Shown piece after piece: positions 8,566 through 15,931 of a stretch of DNA of 40,365 bases. The stretch comes from an uncultured Chitinophagaceae bacterium (GTDB lineage Bacteria > Bacteroidota > Bacteroidia > Chitinophagales > Chitinophagaceae): positions 1 through 40,365 of the forward strand of contig CAMPGT010000005.1 of assembly GCA_946885665.1 (NCBI GenBank), read 5' to 3'. The notes under the pieces are model-generated. The model saw nothing but the letters and a program-made list of their open reading frames with translations, was not told where the DNA came from and searched no databases. The position numbers and the translations under genes are program-made. The stretch's first letter is position 1. The number at the start of each line of letters is the position of its first letter.

Positions 8566-9969
8566 TTATTTCAACCGCAATTGCACCACATTCTCAATAT
8601 GATGGGTATGCGGAAACATGTCAACGGGCCGCACTCTCGTTACGGCGTACTTTTCTTTCAGAATGTTCAGATCGCGGGCCTGCGTAGCCGGATTGCAGCT
8701 CACGTACACCACAAGCGGCGCCTCTAATTCAAGGATCTTGTTGACCAGCGCCTCGCTCATGCCGGCACGCGGCGGATCGGTGATGATTACATCCGGCCGG
8801 CCATGTTTTTCGAAGAAAGCGGCGTCGCATACAACTGAAACATCGCCGGTAAAGAACTGCGCATGTCCGATGCCGTTAAGCGCTGCATTTTCCTGCGCAT
8901 CTTCCACGGCTTCGCTGATCATTTCGACGCCTATGATCTTTTTCGCGCCTGAACTTAGAAATATGCCTATGCTGCCTGTTCCGCAGTAAAGGTCGTAAAT
9001 CGTTTCATTGCCGGTGAGCTCGGCAAAGTCGCGGGTAATGCGGTACAGCGTTTCGGCCTGGTAGGTGTTGGTCTGGAAAAACGACTTGGGGCCTATCTTG
9101 AATTGATACCCTTCCAGCGTTTCCATGACGTACCCTCTGCCCGACCAGGTAACCGGCGACAGGTCGTGGAGGCTGTCGTTTTTCTTGGTGTTGATGGTGT
9201 ACAGCAGGGTGGTGATGGAAGGGAACCGGTAGTGAATATAGTCGAGAAGGGCGTTGCGTTTTTGCTCGTCATCCTCGCCGAAAACGATGTTTACCATCAG
9301 CTCACCCGACCTGCACAGTCTAACCTGCATGGTGCGCATAAAGCCGGTGTGCTCGCGAATGTCGTAAAAGCTGTAGGCGTGGTCGAGGGCATAGTCTTTC
9401 ACAGCGATGCGGATGTCGTTGGTGGGCTCATGCTGCAGGTGGCACTCGATGATATCCACCACTTTGTCGAACAGTCCTTTAGCGTGGAAGCCCGCCACGT
9501 TCATACGGGTGCTGATGTCTTCGTTGTGCAGTTCGCCGGGCAGAAGAAATCTTTTGTTGCCGAAGGTATATTCCAGTTTATTTCGATAGCGTGTTTCGGG
9601 ATGAGCCGCCGCGATCGGCTCAAATACGGGAAGGACGAGCTTGCCGATGCGGGTGAGGTTGTCGTACACCTGTTTTTGCTTGTACCGCAGTTGTTTTTCG
9701 TAAGGCAGCATTTGCCACTGGCAACCTCCGCACACGCCGAAATGGCGGCAAAACGGCTCTACGCGGTCGTGGGAATAGGAATGGAAGCGGATGGGGCGGC
9801 CCTCGGCCCAGTCTTTCTTGTTTTTGCCGAGGCGGATATCTATGGTGTCGCCGGGTACGGCATCTGCAACGAAGACAACCTTCCCCTCTACGCGGGCCAG
9901 TGATTTTCCTTCGGCGGCATATTCTTCAACGGTAACGTTTTCGAGGATGATGTTTTTGTTTCTTCGCAC
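8566..9969 (-). CDS. rlmD: 23S rRNA (uracil-5-)-methyltransferase, RlmD/RumA family
   Basis: A SAM-dependent RNA m5U methyltransferase of 467 residues from the GTG at 9969. An N-terminal TRAM-like domain (LENVTVEEYAAEGKSLARV) is followed by an iron-sulfur cysteine set, CRHFGVCGGC with a further Cys in IIECHL, then the SAM site DLYCGTGSIG and the catalytic YVSCNPATQARDL. The cysteines point to RlmD (RumA) rather than TrmA. The reading frame stays open for 89 more codons upstream, but that part is made of intergenic repeats and runs into adk, so I reject it. No ATG lies near the conserved N-terminus, and GTG 9969 gives the family length. The start codon sits in the loop edge of a small hairpin (9962-9978). 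Confidence 0.92.
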   Translation of the reverse strand: MRRNKNIILENVTVEEYAAEGKSLARVEGKVVFVADAVPGDTIDIRLGKNKKDWAEGRPIRFHSYSHDRVEPFCRHFGVCGGCQWQMLPYEKQLRYKQKQVYDNLTRIGKLVLPVFEPIAAAHPETRYRNKLEYTFGNKRFLLPGELHNEDISTRMNVAGFHAKGLFDKVVDIIECHLQHEPTNDIRIAVKDYALDHAYSFYDIREHTGFMRTMQVRLCRSGELMVNIVFGEDDEQKRNALLDYIHYRFPSITTLLYTINTKKNDSLHDLSPVTWSGRGYVMETLEGYQFKIGPKSFFQTNTYQAETLYRITRDFAELTGNETIYDLYCGTGSIGIFLSSGAKKIIGVEMISEAVEDAQENAALNGIGHAQFFTGDVSVVCDAAFFEKHGRPDVIITDPPRAGMSEALVNKILELEAPLVVYVSCNPATQARDLNILKEKYAVTRVRPVDMFPHTHHIENVVQLRLK

Positions 9970-9978
9970 GGGGCGAAG
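9962..9978 (-). promoter_or_regulatory. Hairpin over the rlmD start codon
   Basis: On the minus strand the sequence reads CTTCGC, CCCGT, GCGAAG: a perfect 6-base-pair stem with a 5-base loop. The GTG start codon uses the last two loop bases and the first base of the 3' arm. The structure could limit initiation, but it may be chance. Confidence 0.35.
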
Positions 9979-9981
9979 ATA

Positions 9982-10207
9982 AGGCAAACGGCAAACGGCA
10001 AAGGGCAAAGAAAACGTTGAATTTTTGTCAGCGTCCACCCCCGTCGCCTTCGGCGCCACCCCCGCCAGCGGGGGATACCGGGGTCCTTCTTGTTCATCTC
10101 CGCCAGCAGGGGAAACTCCCGTTTCACCTTTCACCGTTTCACCTTTCACCGTTTCACCTTTGCCGTTCGCCCTTTGCCCATTGCCCATTGCCGATTGCCG
10201 ATTGCCG
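9982..10207. repeat. Heptamer and D-element mosaic filling the adk-rlmD gap, cluster 2
   Basis: This gap is repeats nearly end to end. Read from adk on the minus strand: one base after the adk stop come seven A units (GGCAATC, GGCAATG, GGCAAAG types), then five C units alternating GTGAAAC and GTGAAAG, then a degraded D element (about 10083-10113), then a full D element (10033-10076), about 25 bases of unique sequence, and last an A array in the opposite direction (9982-10009). No promoter-like TAnnTTTG box is seen here. The GC-rich hairpins may end or stabilise the adk transcript. Confidence 0.88.
10033..10076 (-). repeat. D element (GC-rich double hairpin), variant copy
   Basis: Same layout as the other D copies: a CCCCCGC-tg-GCGGGGG stem followed by a second hairpin with a GAA loop. 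Here the second hairpin has arms GGCGCC and GGCGAC instead of GGCGC and GCGCC. A C and its pairing G have been added on opposite sides of the loop, so the stem is kept, at the cost of one G-A mismatch lower down. Confidence 0.85.
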
Positions 10208-10789
10208 TCAAAGCACTCTCCTCGCCTCAATCTCATCGGTCAGGGCATCAAATATTTCATCAATGTCACCTTCCCCCTTAATTCTAACCACTTTATCAAA
10301 CTGGTCGTAGTAGCCCGCAACGGGCGATGTTTTGTTTTCATATTCAACGATGCGCGCACGAATCACCTCTTCGTTGACATCGTCGCTGCGCCCGGAAGTT
10401 TTACCCCTGTTTAGCAACCTGCCAATCAATTCATCTTCACCCACTTGCAGTGCAAGCACCAGGTTGATCTCAGCGTGATTTTCGGCCAGCAGCTCGTCGA
10501 GCGCCTCGGATTGGGCTACTGTTCTGGGGAAACCATCGAACAGGAAACCCCTGGCATCGGGGTTGCTGCCAATTGCGGAGCGGATCATGCCGATCACTAC
10601 GGAGTCGGGAACCAGTTGGCCGTTGTCCATGAACTGTTTAGCTTCCAGCCCCAGCTTCGTTTTATTGGAAATTTCTTCGCGGAGGAGGTTGCCTGTGGAG
10701 AGGTGAATGAGCCCGTATTTGTCGATCAGCTTTTCCGATTGAGTACCTTTGCCACTGCCCGGCGGGCCAAATAAAATGATATTAAACAT
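10208..10789 (-). CDS. adk: Adenylate kinase
   Basis: A 193-residue cytosolic enzyme that interconverts ATP plus AMP with two ADP. The P-loop is GPPGSGKGTQ at 8-17, the AMP-binding region HLSTGNLLREE follows, and the conserved FDGFPRT signature is near residue 85. The LID is the short form (LLNRGKTSGRSDDVNEEVI), without the zinc-binding cysteines of long adenylate kinases, which fits the short length. ATG 10789 gives the standard N-terminus. The stop codon TGA at 10210-10208 is followed, one base later, by a GGCAATC repeat array. A 5-base-pair GGCCC/GGGCC hairpin with a 7-base loop (10828-10844) lies in the upstream leader; its role is unknown. Confidence 0.98.
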   Translation of the reverse strand: MFNIILFGPPGSGKGTQSEKLIDKYGLIHLSTGNLLREEISNKTKLGLEAKQFMDNGQLVPDSVVIGMIRSAIGSNPDARGFLFDGFPRTVAQSEALDELLAENHAEINLVLALQVGEDELIGRLLNRGKTSGRSDDVNEEVIRARIVEYENKTSPVAGYYDQFDKVVRIKGEGDIDEIFDALTDEIEARRVL

Positions 10790-10934
10790 GAGAATTCCTT
10801 AAAAAATGAACAAAACCTGAAGCCAGGGGCCCCTTTAGCGGGCCGTAAATATAAAGTACCCTCCTTGAAAATCCTTTAACAAATAAATAAAGGTGTTGCA
10901 AAGAATTCAGCAATCCATACCGTTATACCTTTCG

Positions 10935-10942
10935 TAAATTTG
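10935..10942 (+). promoter_or_regulatory. Bacteroidota -7 box (TAAATTTG) upstream of msrB
   Basis: A full TAnnTTTG match 16 bases before the msrB ATG at 10959. A clear TTTG -33 element is not visible. The short distance implies a very short leader. Confidence 0.45.
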
Positions 10943-10958
10943 ATAAGAAGCCATCGCC

Positions 10959-11531
10959 ATGAAAATTCATTTATATAATCTGCTGATCGTTGTACTGGTC
11001 ACTTTTTTGCAGCAGTGCAGCTATTCACAGGCACCACATCCAAAAACTGAAAACGAGATTATGGATAAAGATAACAGCAAGTCGAACCCGGTGTATTCCC
11101 ACACGGACACCGGCAAGGTTGAGTTAACAGACGAAGAATACCGCAAGTTTCTGCCTTCCGATGTGTACAACATCGCGAGGATGAAGGGAACCGAGCGCCC
11201 GTGGTCGAGCAAGTATGAAAAGTTTGATGAGATAGGCACCTATTATTGCGCCGTTTGCGGCAATGCGCTTTTTCAGAGCGATACAAAATTTGAAAGCGGC
11301 TGCGGGTGGCCGAGTTTTTATCAACCTATATCAAAAGGAAGCATCATCTACGAGGCGGACAACACTCACGGCATGAAACGTACAGAAGTGATGTGCGGCC
11401 GCTGCAAGTCGCACCTGGGGCATGTTTTTGAAGATGGACCGCCGCCCACCGGACTTCGCTATTGCATTAACGGCGTTGTGCTGGATTTTGATAAAGCGCA
11501 GGCCGCTGCGAAGAGCTATGGGGCGAAGTGA
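10959..11531 (+). CDS. msrB: Peptide-methionine (R)-S-oxide reductase MsrB, exported form
   Basis: A 190-residue enzyme that repairs methionine-R-sulfoxide in proteins. The MsrB core starts at about residue 55 (LTDEEYRKFLP). Zinc ligands are Cys97 and Cys100 (YCAVC) and Cys146 and Cys149 (CGRC); the catalytic cysteine is Cys169 in RYCINGVVLDF, and GCGWPSF is the substrate-binding signature. A hydrophobic N-terminus ending in FLQQC (Cys20) and a spacer rich in Asn, Asp and Lys suggest export, perhaps as a lipoprotein, though LQQC is a poor lipobox. So this is likely a periplasmic or surface repair enzyme. Its TGA stop lies in a large inverted repeat shared with the convergent lipoprotein gene. 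Confidence 0.95.
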   Translation: MKIHLYNLLIVVLVTFLQQCSYSQAPHPKTENEIMDKDNSKSNPVYSHTDTGKVELTDEEYRKFLPSDVYNIARMKGTERPWSSKYEKFDEIGTYYCAVCGNALFQSDTKFESGCGWPSFYQPISKGSIIYEADNTHGMKRTEVMCGRCKSHLGHVFEDGPPPTGLRYCINGVVLDFDKAQAAAKSYGAK

Positions 11532-11561
11532 GGATACGGGAGCATTCTCCCGTTTCACTTC
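11525..11561. terminator. Bidirectional hairpin containing both stop codons of two convergent genes
   Basis: Inner stem CGGGAG (11537-11542) with CTCCCG (11547-11552), loop CATT; outer stem GAAGTGA (11525-11531) with TCACTTC (11555-11561), joined by a small internal loop. The msrB stop TGA is in the left outer arm and the lipoprotein stop TGA (minus strand) is in the right outer arm. There is no long T tract, so rho-independent action is not certain, but the placement between convergent genes strongly suggests a shared 3'-end structure. Confidence 0.7.
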
Positions 11562-12001
11562 TTCAACAATGAATCCGCGCGCGACAGCGCGGACATGATC
11601 TCATCGCGAACGTCATCAACTTTAAACTTCTCATCGGTAAGATATTTTAACCTTCTTTCCATGTCATCCTGTGCTGAGTCGATGCTGAACTCGTCCATCC
11701 ATGTATTCATCTTTTCTTCAGCGGTTTTTAATTTTTCGCTGACGTCGCTGTAAGCTTCAGTCAGCCCTGCCTTTGCAGACGACTTCACCTTCTTCAATGA
11801 ATCGAGCTTTTCGTCGAAGGTTTTGCGGTATTTTCTCAGCTTGCCTATTTTCGCCATGGCCTCGTCATGCCCTTCCATTACCTGCTGAAACAACGAATCT
11901 TCAGGGTTTTTAGCAACAGTTTCATCACTCGCCGAATCGCCGCTGCCGCCGCATGCCGCAAGCAAAAATGCCCATACGCCGATTATAAAAACTTTATTCA
12001 T
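11555..12001 (-). CDS. Small coiled-coil lipoprotein, function unknown
   Basis: A 148-residue protein with a clear lipobox: hydrophobic segment then LLAAC, Cys17 being the lipidated residue, followed by GGSGDSASDE. The rest is charged and helical, with many Lys, Glu and Asp and heptad-like Leu/Met spacing (for example around EKLDSLKKVKSSAKAGLTEAY), so an extended coiled coil in the periplasm is likely. I recognise no catalytic motif. Small lipoproteins of this type are common in Bacteroidota and mostly uncharacterised. It is convergent with msrB; the two stop codons face each other in one inverted repeat. On the other side it is divergent from paaZ with 81 bases between the starts. Confidence 0.85.
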   Translation of the reverse strand: MNKVFIIGVWAFLLAACGGSGDSASDETVAKNPEDSLFQQVMEGHDEAMAKIGKLRKYRKTFDEKLDSLKKVKSSAKAGLTEAYSDVSEKLKTAEEKMNTWMDEFSIDSAQDDMERRLKYLTDEKFKVDDVRDEIMSALSRADSLLKK

Positions 12002-12082
12002 CGTTATGTTGTTTTTATTAACGCCACAAGATTAAGTGATTAATGCCAATTAAAGTATTTTCGCGCGTTAACTCTGCTTACC

Positions 12083-14125
12083 ATGAACAAAATCCACAAC
12101 TATACTAACGGAAAATGGATGGAAGGGGATGGCAACGGCCAACCTTTATTTAATGCATTTAATGGAGATTTAATAGGCCTTGCTTCAACAGATGGCCTCG
12201 ACTTCGCCAAAATTCTCGACTACGCCCGTAAAAAAGGCAATCCTGCTTTGCGAAAAATGACCTTTCACGAGCGCGGCAGGATGCTAAAGGCCCTCGCGCT
12301 TCACCTGCAGTCGAAAGTCGAAAAATTCTACCCGGTCAGTTACAAAACGGGCGCCACCAAAACAGACAGTTGGATAGATATTGAAGGCGGCATCGGCAAC
12401 CTGTTTTCCTATGCTTCATTGCGCAGGAAGTTCAATGACGATCCCTTTTATATTGACGGTGATGAAATATCGCTGAGCAAAAACGGCAATTTTATCGGCC
12501 ATCACATCCTCGTTCCAAAAGAAGGTGTGGCCATTCACATCAACGCTTTTAATTTCCCGGTGTGGGGGATGCTGGAGAAAATTGCGGTAAACCTGCTGGC
12601 GGGCGTTCCTGCAGTGGTCAAACCCGCCACCATCACGTGTTACCTCGCCGAAGTCGTGGTAAAGGAAATTGCCGCCAGCGGAATACTACCCGACGGTGCC
12701 CTGCAATTGATCTGCGGCAGTGCCGGCGATATGCTCGACCATGTGCAATCGCAGGACGTTGTAACGTTTACGGGGTCGGCCTCAACCGGCAGCATGCTGA
12801 AAAATAATCCCAACATTCTTCATAAAAATATTCCTTTTAACCTCGAGGCCGATTCGCTGAACTGCATCGTGATGGGCAGCGACGTGGAACCGGGAATGCC
12901 GGAATGGGACATTTGCCTGAAAGAAATACGAAAAGAGATGACCGTGAAGGCCGGCCAGAAGTGCACGGCCATCCGGAGAATATTTGTTCCGGAAAATAAG
13001 ATGGAAGATGTGTGGCGGTCATTGTCTAAATCGCTGTCGGCAACGCCCATCGGCAATCCCGAAAACGAAAAAGTAAGGATGGGATCGCTCGCAGGAATGG
13101 AGCAACGCAAAGAAGTGAAGGAGCAGGTGAAAAAACTGCTTGCCGTGAGTGAGCTGGTGCACGGCTCGCTCGACAGTGTAGAATTGATTGACGCCGATAG
13201 CAACAAGGGAGCGTTTATGAGTCCGTTGCTGCTTATGAACAGCACCCCGTTCGAAAACGACGAGCCGCACAGCATCGAGGCGTTCGGACCGGTGAGCACC
13301 ATCATGCCGTATAAAAATGAAGATGAGGCAGTGGAGCTCGCCAAAAAAGGTAAGGGATCGCTCGTTTCAACGATCGTTACTGCCAATCGCGGCATCGCTG
13401 CCCGCTTTGTATATGGCGCGGGAACATACCATGGCAGAATCCTGGTGTTGAACAGCGAATGTGCAAAGGAAAGTACCGGTCATGGTTCACCGCTGCCGGG
13501 CCTGATACATGGCGGGCCGGGACGCGCGGGCGGCGGCCAGGAGATGGGAGGCGTAAGGGGCGTTGAGCATTACATGCAACGCGTGGCGGTGCAGGGCTCG
13601 CCCACTTTTCTCACTGCGGTTACCAACAGCTATCACCGGCACGCGGCAGTGATCGAAGATGAGAAGCACCCGTTCAGGAAATATTTTGAAGAGTTGCGCA
13701 TAGGCGACAGTGTTATAACCGGCCATCGAACCATTACCGAGGCGGATATTGTCAATTTTGCGAACATCAGTTGGGACCATTTCTATGCGCATATCGACCA
13801 CACTTCGCTGGAAGGGACGATGTTCGAAAAACCTGTTGCGCATGGTTATTTCATCCTGAGCGCCGCCGCAGGTTTATTTGTGGATGGTAAAAAAGGACCG
13901 GTTTTATTGAATTATGGTATCGACGAATGCAGGTTCCTGAAACCGGTGTATGCGGGAACAACAATTGTAGTTAAATTAACTTGTAAAGAGAAGGCCCTCC
14001 AGGATAAAAAAGATGAAAACGACATCCGTAAAGGGATCGTGAAATGGCTGGTGGAAGTGACCGATCAGTTGGGTGAAGATGTGGCCATCGCAACTATTTT
14101 GACAATGGTAAGATCTAAAAATTAA
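12083..14125 (+). CDS. paaZ: Bifunctional aldehyde dehydrogenase / MaoC-type hydratase, PaaZ
   Basis: A 680-residue fusion enzyme of aerobic phenylacetate breakdown: the MaoC-type domain opens the oxepin-CoA ring and the aldehyde dehydrogenase domain oxidises the resulting semialdehyde with NADP. The dehydrogenase part (about 1-510) has HINAFNFPVWG, VKPATIT, FTGSAST, Glu255 in NLEADSLN and the nucleophile Cys294 in GQKCTAIRRIF. The hydratase part (about 540-680) has Asp565 and His570 in WDHFYAH, spaced as in E. coli PaaZ, and FEKPVAHGYFILS. Both active sites look intact. A crotonase gene follows 10 bases after the stop, so the two are surely co-transcribed. Rest of the paa set (paaABCDE, paaK) is not in the window. 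Confidence 0.95.
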   Translation: MNKIHNYTNGKWMEGDGNGQPLFNAFNGDLIGLASTDGLDFAKILDYARKKGNPALRKMTFHERGRMLKALALHLQSKVEKFYPVSYKTGATKTDSWIDIEGGIGNLFSYASLRRKFNDDPFYIDGDEISLSKNGNFIGHHILVPKEGVAIHINAFNFPVWGMLEKIAVNLLAGVPAVVKPATITCYLAEVVVKEIAASGILPDGALQLICGSAGDMLDHVQSQDVVTFTGSASTGSMLKNNPNILHKNIPFNLEADSLNCIVMGSDVEPGMPEWDICLKEIRKEMTVKAGQKCTAIRRIFVPENKMEDVWRSLSKSLSATPIGNPENEKVRMGSLAGMEQRKEVKEQVKKLLAVSELVHGSLDSVELIDADSNKGAFMSPLLLMNSTPFENDEPHSIEAFGPVSTIMPYKNEDEAVELAKKGKGSLVSTIVTANRGIAARFVYGAGTYHGRILVLNSECAKESTGHGSPLPGLIHGGPGRAGGGQEMGGVRGVEHYMQRVAVQGSPTFLTAVTNSYHRHAAVIEDEKHPFRKYFEELRIGDSVITGHRTITEADIVNFANISWDHFYAHIDHTSLEGTMFEKPVAHGYFILSAAAGLFVDGKKGPVLLNYGIDECRFLKPVYAGTTIVVKLTCKEKALQDKKDENDIRKGIVKWLVEVTDQLGEDVAIATILTMVRSKN

Positions 14126-14135
14126 AATAAACGAT

Positions 14136-14894
14136 ATGGACGGCCAACCTTACGTAAGATCCGAGACCCATCAGCATATTACGACGATTGAATTTTATCA
14201 TCCGCAGGGCAATTCGCTTCCTTCAAAACTGCTGCGCGAGCTTGCGAATGAGATACACAAAGCAGGAATTGATTTCAATACCAGGGTTATCGTACTGCGC
14301 TCGGCAGGAGAAAAGGCTTTTTGCGGGGGCGCCTCGTTTGATGAACTGGTGGCGATAAAGTCGAAAGAAGAGGGAATGAAATTTTTTAGTGGTTTTGGAC
14401 AGGTTATTAATGCCATGCGAAAATGCCCCCGGATGATTATTGCCAGGGTACAGGGAAAATGTGTGGGTGGTGGTGTGGGCATTGTTGCGGCTGCTGATTA
14501 TGCGATTGCGCTTGAAGGTGCCGAGGTGAAGCTGAGCGAGCTCTCGTTGGGATTTGGTCCGTTTGTGATTGCCCCTGCAGTGCAACGAAAGATAGGCATG
14601 GGTGCCTTCAGTGCTTTGAGCATTGATGCCACCATGTGGCGGAAGGCCGAATGGGCGTTGCGAAAGGGATTATTTTCTGAATTGCATCATTCGATTGCGG
14701 AGGTGAATGAAGCCGTGTCGAGGCTGGCGTTTACCCTGGCTCGTTCGAGTACCGATGCGATGGCGGAGCTGAAGGAGGTTTTATGGAAGGGCACGGAAGA
14801 CTGGGACGGGTTGCTGCAGGAGCGCGCAGAAATTAGCGGGCGCCTTGCAATGTCCGATTTTTCGAAGGCAGAGATTGCGAAGAGGAGGAAGTGA
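14136..14894 (+). CDS. Enoyl-CoA hydratase/isomerase (crotonase) family protein downstream of paaZ
   Basis: A 252-residue crotonase-fold protein. The oxyanion-hole segments are present: CGGASFDEL near residue 67 and GKCVGGGVGIVAAADYAIA near 110. LSELSLG holds a glutamate that lines up with the first catalytic Glu of enoyl-CoA hydratase. The place of the second catalytic Glu (after QRKIG) appears to be Ala or Ser in my by-eye alignment, so it may not be a standard hydratase. Position 10 bases after paaZ suggests a role in the same CoA-ester pathway, PaaF-like or an isomerase. The gene ends 10 bases before repeat cluster 3 and is convergent with fabG. Confidence 0.88.
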   Translation: MDGQPYVRSETHQHITTIEFYHPQGNSLPSKLLRELANEIHKAGIDFNTRVIVLRSAGEKAFCGGASFDELVAIKSKEEGMKFFSGFGQVINAMRKCPRMIIARVQGKCVGGGVGIVAAADYAIALEGAEVKLSELSLGFGPFVIAPAVQRKIGMGAFSALSIDATMWRKAEWALRKGLFSELHHSIAEVNEAVSRLAFTLARSSTDAMAELKEVLWKGTEDWDGLLQERAEISGRLAMSDFSKAEIAKRRK

Positions 14895-14903
14895 GCGTTT
14901 TCT

Positions 14904-15102
14904 GCTTTCAGTTTTAAGTTTTGAGGTCCACCCCCGGCGCTTCGCGCCACCCCCGCCAGCGGGGGATATTAAGTTTCCACCGCTGGTCCTCCCCCGGTCC
15001 CTCCTTCGTCGGGACCACCCCCTCCAAAGGGGGATATAAAAGGTGCATGACGAACCACGTATCCCCCGCTGGCGGGGGTGGCGCGAAGCGCCGGGGGTGG
15101 AC
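14904..15102. repeat. Repeat cluster 3: B remnant plus inverted D pair (REPIN/MITE-like)
   Basis: The gap between convergent genes holds a short B remnant (TTTCAG, TTTTAAG, TTTTGAG), then a D element at 14926-14968, 91 bases of middle sequence, and a second D at 15060-15102 in opposite orientation. The two 43-base D copies are exact reverse complements. The middle holds two more hairpins: GGTCCC with GGGACC, and a CCCCC/GGGGG stem around 15017-15032. The 177-base unit 14926-15102 therefore has perfect 43-base terminal inverted repeats, like a REPIN or MITE. No open reading frame of its own is believable. Confidence 0.9.
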
Positions 15103-15110
15103 AACAAAAA

Positions 15111-15866
15111 TCAAATATTCAACCCCCCACACACACTCAACACCTGACCGGTAATATAAGAGCTCATATCAGAACCAAGGAAAAGTGCGGCGTCGGCAAT
15201 CTCTTCGCCGGTTGAAAACCTGCCCAGAGGTATTTTACTCAAAAAAGCTTTTCCCGCCTCACCTTCCGTCATGTGATGCGTCATATCTGTTTCAACGAAG
15301 CCAGGAGCAATGGCATTACTGCGGATGTTCCTGCTGCCCAGTTCATGCGCCATTGATTTTGTAAATCCGATAATTCCCGCCTTGCTGGCTGCATAACTCG
15401 CCTGTCCGGCATTGCCGCGGATGCCGATGATCGAGCTCATGTTAATGATGGAACCGCTTTTTGCCTTCATCATTGGACGAATCACCTGCTTCGTCATGTT
15501 AAAAACACTTTTCAGGTTCACGGCCATCACCTCGTCCCATTGCTGTTCCGTAAGTCGCAGCAGGAGATTATCTCTCGAAATGCCGGCGTTGTTGACGCAG
15601 ACGTCAACCGTTCCGAACTCTTTAACCACATCGTTCACCATCGACTCGCATTGTTCATAAATGCCGGCGTTTTTCTGATACGCTTTCGATTTGGTGCCGA
15701 AAGATCTCAGTTTCTCTTCCAGCGCTGCGGCTTTTTCTTTGCTGGAATCGCTTACAAAACTGAAGGCCACGTGGGCGCCGTGTTCTGCAAATTTTAATGC
15801 GATGGCTTCGCCTATGCCGCGCGTTGCGCCGGTGACGATGGCTACTTTGTTTTCGAGTAATTTCAT
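15111..15866 (-). CDS. fabG: 3-oxoacyl-[acyl-carrier-protein] reductase, FabG family SDR
   Basis: A 251-residue short-chain dehydrogenase that reduces 3-oxoacyl-ACP with NADPH in fatty acid synthesis. Cofactor motif TGATRGIG at 12-19, NNAG near 92-95, catalytic Ser144/145 region (NMSS), Tyr158 and Lys162 (YAASK), and the substrate loop APGFVETDMT. The tail ends SVCGGLNI, a typical FabG ending; the C-terminus GG signature fits the tetramer interface. ATG 15866 matches the family N-terminus. It lies downstream of the GH3 gene on the same strand, with a heptamer repeat cluster in the 61-base gap. Many SDRs resemble FabG, so the fatty acid role is likely but not proven. Confidence 0.93.
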   Translation of the reverse strand: MKLLENKVAIVTGATRGIGEAIALKFAEHGAHVAFSFVSDSSKEKAAALEEKLRSFGTKSKAYQKNAGIYEQCESMVNDVVKEFGTVDVCVNNAGISRDNLLLRLTEQQWDEVMAVNLKSVFNMTKQVIRPMMKAKSGSIINMSSIIGIRGNAGQASYAASKAGIIGFTKSMAHELGSRNIRSNAIAPGFVETDMTHHMTEGEAGKAFLSKIPLGRFSTGEEIADAALFLGSDMSSYITGQVLSVCGGLNI

Positions 15867-15880
15867 GGGCTATTAAATAA

Positions 15881-15931
15881 GTTTAAACTTAAAAGTTAAA
15901 AGTTAAAACTGAAAAACCTTTCCCGTCTCAC
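15881..15931 (-). repeat. Heptamer mosaic repeat, cluster 4 (C-B4)
   Basis: Read on the minus strand: GTGAGAC, GGGAAAG, a 9-base link ending TTTCAG, then TTTTAAC, TTTTAAC, TTTTAAG, TTTAAAC. The order and the link match cluster 1. The TGA stop codon of the GH3 gene (15930-15928) is the TGA inside the GTGAGAC unit. Confidence 0.9.

Noticed and set aside
9103..9903. A 266-codon open frame antisense to rlmD
   Set aside because: Shadow of a conserved gene; no recognisable protein features.
9970..10236. An 89-codon N-terminal extension of rlmD with GETVKGETVKGE repeats
   Set aside because: It is the translation of C and A repeat arrays and a D element, starts inside adk and has no counterpart in the RlmD family.
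10826..10844. AGGGGCCCCT palindrome and GGCCC/GGGCC hairpin before adk as a riboswitch
   Set aside because: Too short, no conserved aptamer features; noted only as a small hairpin in the leader.
14781..15154. Open frames carrying HPRRFAPPPPAGD-like peptides
   Set aside because: These peptides are translations of the D hairpin element and recur wherever D occurs; they are not proteins.
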